Source: a virus
DNA: 31,091 nt
IMG/VR virus record: IMGVR_UViG_3300020451_002172
Span: 1 to 31,091 of that record
Reading direction: 5' to 3' (one strand)
The number at the start of each line of letters is the position of its first letter. The stretch's first letter is position 1. The position numbers were made by a program, and so were the translations under genes. The notes beneath the pieces are model-generated. The model saw only the letters and a list, made by a program, of their open reading frames with translations. It searched no databases and had not been told where the DNA came from. Of this stretch, positions 24,170-31,091 are shown piece by piece.

Positions 24170-27100
24170 ATGCCACTTAATAAATTAGATAATTTTATCA
24201 AGAACACCGATGGAAGGACACTTTATGTCAATCCAAATGATCTTGAAGCCACCGATAGTATTGAAAACCAAGGAAATTCTCTTGCTAAACCTTTTAAAAC
24301 GATACAAAGGGCATTAATAGAGTCTGCTAGATTTTCATATCTTAAAGGAAATAATAACGACAAAATAGAACAAACTACAATCTTGCTTTTTCCAGGCGAG
24401 CACGTTGTAGATAATAGACCTGGTTTTGCAATATTTAATGATGCAAGTTTAGGTGTAAGAGTTACTTCTCCATCTGGTACAAACTCTCCACCTTCTGAAG
24501 AAATTGCTTTAAATTTAGATTCAAACTTCGATTTAAATCAGGTAGATAACCAATTATATAAGTTTAATAGTGTAAATGGTGGTGTAATTGTTCCCCGTGG
24601 TACATCACTTGTTGGATTAGATCTAAGAAAAACAAAGATAAGACCAAAGTATATTCCAAACCCAACAGATACAGATGTTGCTGCATCTGCTATTTTTAGA
24701 ATAACTGGTACATCTTATTTCTGGCAGTTCTCAATATTTGATGGTAATGAATTAGGAACTGTATATACCGATCCAATTGATTTTTCAACAACTAACCGTT
24801 CAAAACCAAGTTTCTCTCACCATAAACTAACTTGTTTTGAATATGCTGATGGTGTTAATAAGGTTTCTGGTTATGATATAACTGACCTTGATATGTATTA
24901 TAGTAAACTGTCAAATGCATTCAGTTCTATAAGAAATATTCCAGAGAAGTATCCTGATGATCCAGATGCATTTGCAAAACAAAGACCAGAATGGGAAATT
25001 GTAGGTGCATTTGCTGCAGATCCTCTATCAATTGCTAGAATTGAATCTGGTAGTGGTGGAACAGCAGGACCTGTTATAACAGTTACTACTGTATTGGATC
25101 ATGGATTTAATGAAGGTACTCCCGTTAAGATTGACGGAGTTGGAGTTCCAGACAACGTAAATGATTATAATATATCAACTAAAGTTCAAAGTATAGTTAA
25201 CAGTAAAACCTTTACATATCTGTTACCATATGTTCAACCTAACTTATTAACTCTACCTGATGTTAGTGGTGCAGTAGTAACAATTGAAACTGATACAGTT
25301 TCTGGTGCTTCTCCTTATATCTTCAATATTTCGTTGAGATCTGTCTTTGGTATGCAAGGTATGCATGCAGACGGATCAAAAGCATCTGGTTTCCGTTCAA
25401 TGGTTGTTGCCCAGTTTACTGGTATATCCCTACAAAAGGATGATCGTGCATTTGTAAAATATAATGAAGCAACAAGAAGTTATGAAGGAAGATCTATAAG
25501 TAAGAAAACAGGTGCAGAATTATCATCTGGTTCATCTTCATTAGATAAAGCAAAGGTATACCATTTAGATTCTGATGCAGTCTATAGAAAAGGATTCGAT
25601 ACTACTCATATTAAAATATCCAATGATGCTGTCATGCAGATTGTGTCTGTATTTGCGATTGGATTTAATAAGCATTTTGAAACTTCGAGTGGTGGTGATG
25701 CTTCTATTACTAACTCTAACTCAAACTTTGGACAGTTCTCACTTGCTTCAGATGGATTTAGAAAAGCTGCGTTTGATAAAGATAACAAATCTTACATAAC
25801 ATCTATTATAACTCCAAGATCAATAAGCGAATCTGAAACAAATGTAGATTGGCAGTCTTTAGATGTTGGTCTTACCACAGCAGTTGGTATTTCAAGTCAA
25901 TTATATCTCTTTGGGTTTAATAACTTTGATGATGCTCCTCCAGTATTAACACAGGGTTATAGAGTTGGTGCAAAAGTAAATGATTCTCTTTCTGTTAACC
26001 TAGGTGCTGGTATTGGTACATTTACTTCTGACATTTGTATGTTAGATAATACTGTTAGTGGAGGAACAACTTCTCTTGGTATTAGTATAGCATTTAAAGA
26101 GTTTTCTGTAATCTCTGGACCTGTTAGTAATATATTCACTATTGGAACCCATAATCTTTTAACTGGAGAAAGTGTTGTTATTAAGAGTAGCAATGGTGAT
26201 CTACCAGAAAACTTAGTTCCTAATAGACTTTATTACGTAATTAAAGAAAGTTCTACTACAATTAAATTAGCATCATCTAAAGCAGCTGCAGATAGTGATT
26301 CAGCAGTTAAAGTATATGGTGGAACTAATTTAACAATAACCAGTAGAGTTTCTGATAAGAGTGCAGGAGATGTTGGACATCCAGTTCAGTTTGACTCTAA
26401 TGTTAGTAACTGGTATATCCATAGTACACATGGTAATAGTATTTACAGTGCATTAAATACAAATGGAGTTTCTACCCTTTCACAAACAACTGATAACAGT
26501 TTTGTTGTAAGAACAGATGATTCAAGAAGTTTAGATGAAAAATTATATAAAGTTAGAATTGTTGTTCCAAAAGATGCTGAGAATGCTAAACAACCTGCTG
26601 AAACCTTTATTATCCAAGAGTCTAGCTCTACTGGATATAGAAATGATGCTGATTCATCAAGAGTAAGTATTGGTTCTACAGATTATGACTTTGATAGAAA
26701 TACAAGATTTATCAGTACATGTATTTCAGGAAGTGCGGGTGTTGTAACCGTAACTTCAGAAATTCCACACCAGTTGAATACAGGTAACTTAGTTAATATT
26801 GTAAATGTAAGAAGTACAACTAATACTGGTGGTGCAGATAATTTAGGATATAATGGAAGATTTGCTGTAACTGGTATTATAAATGATCATGAATTTACAT
26901 ATTCAAGTACCGATGTTGATAGTATTGTTCATACACCAGGAGTGTTTAACAGCGATACTTCATCAAGAAACTTAAACTTACCAAGATTCCAAAAGAATGA
27001 TACTAAGAGAAATTACTATGTTTATCGTTCAGAGGTAATTGCAGATTATATTAAGGACGTTCAAGATGGTGTTTATCATGGTTATGTTTTAAATTCTGAT

Positions 27101-29449
27101 AATGCATTAACTGAAGAATTTACAGATTTCAAATACAGTCAGAATGTTACTAATCTTTATCCAGAATTAGATAAGGATAATGTAAATGATAATCCTGGTC
27201 CAATGAAGTCCTTTGCAAAAAGAGCTCCAATTGGAGAAGTTGTATCTAACGATCTTACCAAGAGTATAACAAGAGAAACCTTAGATTCATTTGTAGAAGA
27301 TTTTGGTATTGGTAAAAAAATAACTGGTGTAACAACAGTCTTCACTAGTGTAAATGCGGGAGTTGCAACTGTTACTCTTGATAGAGAACATGGATTCTCA
27401 GGTGTAACTACTTATAGTTCATTTGCAGGTGGTAGTGGTTATAATGAGGGTGTACATTATAATGTTAAGTTACTTAATAATGGAACCACAACTTGGGATG
27501 GTGCGACTGCAAAAGTTACAGTCGGTACAGGTGGTACTATAACAGATGTAGATTTCATCTCTAGAGGATCTGGATATACTGATGCTGAAGAATTAGACTT
27601 TGATACAGCAGTTTTAGGTTCTGGTACAGGTGCAGGAGTTACAATATCTTCTTCTGGTATCTCTACAAACATAGGAGATACTATTCAAATAACAGGAATC
27701 GGAACAACTGGAGAAGGATATTATAAGATTGCTTCAATACCTGCTAAGAATCAAGTTTCAATTGCTCTAACTGCAGGTGATATAGAAATTCACTCAGGAC
27801 AGTATTTACTAAACTTAGGACCTTCTGTTCATGTAAACACAGTTGCAGGACCAGTTTTAGGTATTACAACCTTTACTACTGATTTTGCACATGCTTTAAC
27901 TGCAGGATCTAAAGTTGAATTTAAAGATTCAAGTAATAATAAGTTAGGAGTCTTTGTTGTTAATGAAAAAGTTGGTGTTACTACATTCACAGTTAAAACA
28001 TCAGATACCTTATCATCTACCTCATACTTGTTACCTCATGGTTTTGATGCAAATAATGCTGCTTCTGATAGTACAACAGAGAATTTAGGAACCAGAGGTA
28101 TACCAACATACGACTTAGATAAGTTCTTCCTTCATGTACCAATTTCAGACGGAGATACTGTTGCTGTTACTGATTCAACTCTTTGTGGTATTGCAACTCT
28201 AAATCAATTCCCTGTTGGTTCATATATTCAGATTGATAATGAAATAATGAGGATTTCTAATTCCTCATTTAGTGGAACTAATACTAATGAATTAAATGTT
28301 ATTCGTGGTGTATTTGGAACTCCAAAAGAAAATCATGCTACAGGATCAATTGCTAAGAAAATAAAACCAAAAGCAATTGAACTTAGAAGACCTTCTATTA
28401 TTCGTGCTTCTGCACATACATTTGAATATCTTGGTTTTGGTCCAGGTAACTATTCTACAGGTTTACCTCAAGTACAAGTAAGAACTCTAACAGATGTAGA
28501 GTCCTTCTTAGCACAATCTCAGAAGAAATCTGCAGGTGTTGTTGTTTATACTGGTATGAACAGCGAAGGAGACTTCTTTATTGGTAATAAGAAATCAAGT
28601 TCTGCAACTGGACAAGAAAGAACATTTGATGTTCCATCTCCTACTGTAACAGGACAAGAAGTTGGTAGATTAAGTGTTGTATTTGATGAAGTATTAATCA
28701 AAGAAAGATTAAGAGTTGAGGGTGGTAAGTCTGGAACTGTATTATCTCAGTTTGATGGTCCTGTAACATTCAATAAAGAAGTTAGACTTAGAAATACAGG
28801 AACAATCACTGGAGTTCTTAAATTAGATGATACTACACCATCAACAAGTAAAACAACTGGTGCTCTAGTTGTTGCAGGTGGAGTCGGTATTTCTGGTAAA
28901 GCAACATTTGGCGATGAAATAATTGTCGAAACAGGAATTATTCCTGATGTTGATAAAGGAGCATACGTTGGTAAGGAAGATCAAGCATTTGAATCAGCAT
29001 ACATTGATGGAATTAGACTTGGTGTTGGTGGTACTACAACCATTGACACTAGAGGTGGAGATCTTGTTATAAGTGCTGCAATTGGAAGTAGTGTTTCTAT
29101 AAGCACTGTTACCACTATGACATCAGACTTGAATGTAGAAGGAGACATTACTGCTTTCTACACATCTGATGCTAGATTGAAAGATAACATTACTCCTATT
29201 GATGATCCTCTTGCTAAAGTCATATCAATCAGTGGTAACACATATGATTGGAATGAAAAGTCTGGAAAGACTGGTAAAGATGTTGGTGTGATTGCACAGG
29301 AACTTGAAGAAGTTTTACCAGAAGCAGTTACAACACGCAAGAATGGATATCTTGCTGTTGATTATGATAGAGTTGTTCCACTACTTGTGGAAGCAATTAA
29401 AGAACTCAACGCAAAAGTTGATTCATTAGAACAAAGACTAAATAACTAA
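24170..29449 (+). CDS. Giant tail fibre/adhesin with beta-helix and S74 self-cleaving chaperone domain
   Basis: 1759 residues. The N-terminal part (about 15-560) is a pectate-lyase-like beta-helix: 'GRTLYVNPNDLEATDSIENQ', 'PFKTIQRALIESARFS', 'ILLFPGEHVVD', and further turns ending near 'GDASITNSNSNFGQFSLAS'. A long beta-rich shaft follows, with a module near 1412-1480 that also occurs in the 1402-residue protein. The last 94 residues are an intramolecular chaperone of the S74 peptidase (endosialidase) type: 'SDARLKDNITPID' with S1666 and K1671 as the expected dyad five residues apart, 'GVIAQELEEVLPEAV', 'LAVDYDRVVPLLVEAIKEL' and a closing coiled coil. The chaperone should trimerise the fibre and then cut itself off before S1666. 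Probably a receptor-binding fibre. Confidence 0.88.
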   Translation: MPLNKLDNFIKNTDGRTLYVNPNDLEATDSIENQGNSLAKPFKTIQRALIESARFSYLKGNNNDKIEQTTILLFPGEHVVDNRPGFAIFNDASLGVRVTSPSGTNSPPSEEIALNLDSNFDLNQVDNQLYKFNSVNGGVIVPRGTSLVGLDLRKTKIRPKYIPNPTDTDVAASAIFRITGTSYFWQFSIFDGNELGTVYTDPIDFSTTNRSKPSFSHHKLTCFEYADGVNKVSGYDITDLDMYYSKLSNAFSSIRNIPEKYPDDPDAFAKQRPEWEIVGAFAADPLSIARIESGSGGTAGPVITVTTVLDHGFNEGTPVKIDGVGVPDNVNDYNISTKVQSIVNSKTFTYLLPYVQPNLLTLPDVSGAVVTIETDTVSGASPYIFNISLRSVFGMQGMHADGSKASGFRSMVVAQFTGISLQKDDRAFVKYNEATRSYEGRSISKKTGAELSSGSSSLDKAKVYHLDSDAVYRKGFDTTHIKISNDAVMQIVSVFAIGFNKHFETSSGGDASITNSNSNFGQFSLASDGFRKAAFDKDNKSYITSIITPRSISESETNVDWQSLDVGLTTAVGISSQLYLFGFNNFDDAPPVLTQGYRVGAKVNDSLSVNLGAGIGTFTSDICMLDNTVSGGTTSLGISIAFKEFSVISGPVSNIFTIGTHNLLTGESVVIKSSNGDLPENLVPNRLYYVIKESSTTIKLASSKAAADSDSAVKVYGGTNLTITSRVSDKSAGDVGHPVQFDSNVSNWYIHSTHGNSIYSALNTNGVSTLSQTTDNSFVVRTDDSRSLDEKLYKVRIVVPKDAENAKQPAETFIIQESSSTGYRNDADSSRVSIGSTDYDFDRNTRFISTCISGSAGVVTVTSEIPHQLNTGNLVNIVNVRSTTNTGGADNLGYNGRFAVTGIINDHEFTYSSTDVDSIVHTPGVFNSDTSSRNLNLPRFQKNDTKRNYYVYRSEVIADYIKDVQDGVYHGYVLNSDNALTEEFTDFKYSQNVTNLYPELDKDNVNDNPGPMKSFAKRAPIGEVVSNDLTKSITRETLDSFVEDFGIGKKITGVTTVFTSVNAGVATVTLDREHGFSGVTTYSSFAGGSGYNEGVHYNVKLLNNGTTTWDGATAKVTVGTGGTITDVDFISRGSGYTDAEELDFDTAVLGSGTGAGVTISSSGISTNIGDTIQITGIGTTGEGYYKIASIPAKNQVSIALTAGDIEIHSGQYLLNLGPSVHVNTVAGPVLGITTFTTDFAHALTAGSKVEFKDSSNNKLGVFVVNEKVGVTTFTVKTSDTLSSTSYLLPHGFDANNAASDSTTENLGTRGIPTYDLDKFFLHVPISDGDTVAVTDSTLCGIATLNQFPVGSYIQIDNEIMRISNSSFSGTNTNELNVIRGVFGTPKENHATGSIAKKIKPKAIELRRPSIIRASAHTFEYLGFGPGNYSTGLPQVQVRTLTDVESFLAQSQKKSAGVVVYTGMNSEGDFFIGNKKSSSATGQERTFDVPSPTVTGQEVGRLSVVFDEVLIKERLRVEGGKSGTVLSQFDGPVTFNKEVRLRNTGTITGVLKLDDTTPSTSKTTGALVVAGGVGISGKATFGDEIIVETGIIPDVDKGAYVGKEDQAFESAYIDGIRLGVGGTTTIDTRGGDLVISAAIGSSVSISTVTTMTSDLNVEGDITAFYTSDARLKDNITPIDDPLAKVISISGNTYDWNEKSGKTGKDVGVIAQELEEVLPEAVTTRKNGYLAVDYDRVVPLLVEAIKELNAKVDSLEQRLNN
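29438..29445 (+). promoter_or_regulatory. Possible late promoter for the last fibre gene
   Basis: CTAAATAA overlaps the end of the S74 fibre gene, 17 bases before the ATG at 29463. The core equals the gp54 element (5298-5305), but the leader would be only about 12 bases, so the next gene may instead depend on read-through. Confidence 0.35.
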
Positions 29450-29462
29450 AAAGTGTAAGTAG

Positions 29463-31091
29463 ATGCCTAATTATAAGAAGTCGTTTAATTTTCGTAATGG
29501 TGTCCAAGTTGATGACGACAATTTCATCGTAAATCCTAATGGTCTGGTTGGAATCGGTACATCCGTTCCGACAGAGTTTTTGGATGTCAGAGGTACAACG
29601 AAAGTTGTAGGGATAGCAACGATAAAAAATACGTTTATAGAAGAAGGTGCTATAGTTTCAGGAGTAGCAACTATAGGACAGATAGAAGTTGGTATAACAT
29701 CTATACTCCCATCAGGTATTGTCACTGCAACTTCCACATCAGGAGTTGTTACTTACTTTGGAGATGGTGCTAATCTACTTAACTTACCAACATCTCAATG
29801 GATTGATGTAAATCCTGGCTTAGGTTTTTCAAGTATATACTCTGCAGGGTATGTTGGTATAGCAACTGAATTACCATATAATGCACTTCAAATTGGTGGA
29901 ACAGCAGACGATCAATATTCACCAGGCGTTGGGATAAATTCAACAGGAGATATTAAGGCAACAGGTATAATAACAACAAGACAACTTTCATTTGAAGGTC
30001 CTGAAGCAAGAATAACAGGTGTTACATCAATTATTGATAGTACAGCATTACCATTATTAACAGTAACTCAACTTCAATCTGGAGTTGATGCACTAAAAGT
30101 TGATGGAAGTATTGATGCCAATGGTAGAATCGTTGGAGCAGCAGTAAGTAATGTAATTCCATTCTTATATGCAACTTATGGAGATTTACCTTCACCTGTA
30201 ACATACCATGGTGCATTTGCTCATGTTCATGAGAGTGGGAAAGCATTATATGCACACGCAGGAAATTGGTTTGAATTAGTTAATAAAGAAGCAGATGCAA
30301 GAATTGGAACAGGAACAGAAGGATTTAATCTTGGATCTGGTAATGTAGTTGTTTTAAATGCATCTGAAGTAAAATCAGGTTTCTCAACAATAGGAGTAAG
30401 CACAGTAACTGATGTATTACATGTTGGTACTGGTGGAACTATTCTTGCAAATAATGGAAAATTCATTGGTATAGGAACTGTTATTCCTACTTCCGATCTT
30501 CAGATTCGCAAACCAAGTGGTGTTGCAAAGATAGAAGTGGTATCTGATGGAGATAGTTCTGTAATTTCTGTTGGACAATCAGTAGGTGTTGGTGCTAGTT
30601 CTGCAGCAATGAAGTTTGGTGTTGCTGATAAAACACTTGATATTGTTAACAACGACACAGGAGACTTTAACTTAGTTCTTCATGGAGGTCCTGCGGGATT
30701 ATCAACAGGTAACTTTAACTTTGTTAATGGTCAATCAAATGGCGATATGATGACCCTAACATATCAAGGTGACTTAGGTTTAGGTGTTATAAATCCACAG
30801 CATAAGTTACATGTGGTTGGTACATCAACTATTGCAGGTAACTCATTTGTTGGTGGTAACTTCACTGTTGCAGGATCAATTGATGCAGGGACATTTAATT
30901 TACCAAATGTTATTACTTCTAAGATCAACAACGCAGGAATTAATACTTTCGGAAAAATATATGTAAACTCCAGTATTGGTGCAGGAACTAGTGTTGGTGT
31001 GGGAACTGCTGATCCCCAAGTTAGTTTTGATGCAACAGCTAAAACAGGATTAATTGGAAGACTTGGAATTAATACAAGTAATGAGTATACT
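29463..31091 (+). CDS. Tail fibre-like structural protein, 3' end outside window
   Basis: Open for 543 codons from ATG 29463 to the window edge, with no stop. The start 'MPNYKKSFNFRNGVQVDDDN' is followed by fibre repeats of the 'GIGT..P...L.V.G' type: 'VGIGTSVPTEFLDV' (near 30), 'IGIGTVIPTSDLQI' (near 334), 'LGLGVINPQHKLHVVG' (near 438) and 'VGVGTADPQVSF' (near 511). A small folded unit near 235-280 reads 'VTYHGAFAHVHESGKALYAH' then 'AGNWFEL', of a type seen in marine phage virion proteins. The S74 fibre just upstream and the shared repeats suggest another trimeric fibre or adhesin; a C-terminal chaperone may lie beyond the window. Confidence 0.8.
   Translation, partial: MPNYKKSFNFRNGVQVDDDNFIVNPNGLVGIGTSVPTEFLDVRGTTKVVGIATIKNTFIEEGAIVSGVATIGQIEVGITSILPSGIVTATSTSGVVTYFGDGANLLNLPTSQWIDVNPGLGFSSIYSAGYVGIATELPYNALQIGGTADDQYSPGVGINSTGDIKATGIITTRQLSFEGPEARITGVTSIIDSTALPLLTVTQLQSGVDALKVDGSIDANGRIVGAAVSNVIPFLYATYGDLPSPVTYHGAFAHVHESGKALYAHAGNWFELVNKEADARIGTGTEGFNLGSGNVVVLNASEVKSGFSTIGVSTVTDVLHVGTGGTILANNGKFIGIGTVIPTSDLQIRKPSGVAKIEVVSDGDSSVISVGQSVGVGASSAAMKFGVADKTLDIVNNDTGDFNLVLHGGPAGLSTGNFNFVNGQSNGDMMTLTYQGDLGLGVINPQHKLHVVGTSTIAGNSFVGGNFTVAGSIDAGTFNLPNVITSKINNAGINTFGKIYVNSSIGAGTSVGVGTADPQVSFDATAKTGLIGRLGINTSNEYT

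Noticed and set aside
1-31091. tRNA genes, insertion sequences, integrase or attachment sites
   Set aside because: No cloverleaf-like segment, transposase or integrase pattern, or terminal inverted repeats were noticed; genes fill almost the whole window.

Overview
The window is part of the genome of a T4-like marine myovirus, most likely a cyanophage of the Kyanoviridae type (Prochlorococcus or Synechococcus host). The evidence is a set of recognisable T4 homologues in cyanophage-like arrangement (gp33, gp59, gp32, gp53, gp48, gp4, gp54, gp26, gp27-like, gp5-like), a DUF1825-like protein of the cyanobacterial/cyanophage type, strongly AT-rich DNA, T4-style late promoters (CATAAATA / CTAAATA) and very large beta-structured fibre proteins. 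No photosynthesis or other host-derived metabolic gene lies in the window, so host assignment is an inference.

Layout. (1) 1-2780, plus strand: replication and late-transcription block: a PD-(D/E)XK nuclease (cut by the window edge), gp33 late-transcription co-activator, a small unknown, gp59 helicase loader, a DUF1825-like protein, then gp32 single-strand-binding protein with its own near-consensus sigma70 promoter, a short leader of ATCC repeats, and a strong terminator. (2) 2824-5296, minus strand: gp53 baseplate wedge, gp48 tube cap, an unknown 114-residue protein and gp4 head-completion protein, tightly overlapped and transcribed from a late promoter. (3) 5298-14303, plus strand: divergent late promoter, gp54 tube initiator, gp26 hub, a 58-residue tail-assembly-like protein, two coiled-coil/hydrophobic proteins in the tape-measure position, a gp27-like hub, and a gp5-like spike divided over two genes (OB-fold protein and beta-helix protein), with no lysozyme domain seen. 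(4) 14304-23068: three large structural/fibre genes in one run, the last with a collagen-like Gly-X-Gln stretch and a tail-collar domain. (5) 23110-24085: a small late protein, then a two-gene cassette with an early-type consensus promoter; its second gene resembles a Phd/YefM antitoxin. (6) 24131-31091: late promoter, a 1759-residue fibre/adhesin ending in a self-cleaving S74 (endosialidase-type) chaperone, and a further fibre gene running off the window.

How the genes work together: gp33 (with gp55, not in this window) would direct RNA polymerase to the late promoters seen here, which drive baseplate, spike and fibre production; gp59 and gp32 serve replication and recombination. Baseplate parts from the T4 gene blocks 4-53-5, 51-27-28-29-48-54 and 25-26 are gathered here on both strands. 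The fibre genes share modules (the 'GIGT..P...L.V.G' repeat, beta-helix and C-terminal modules), suggesting exchange among neighbours in the host-recognition region. The most unusual spots are the gp32 leader repeats, the split spike without lysozyme, the early-type cassette with a Phd-like orphan, and the exactly symmetric divergent late promoters.
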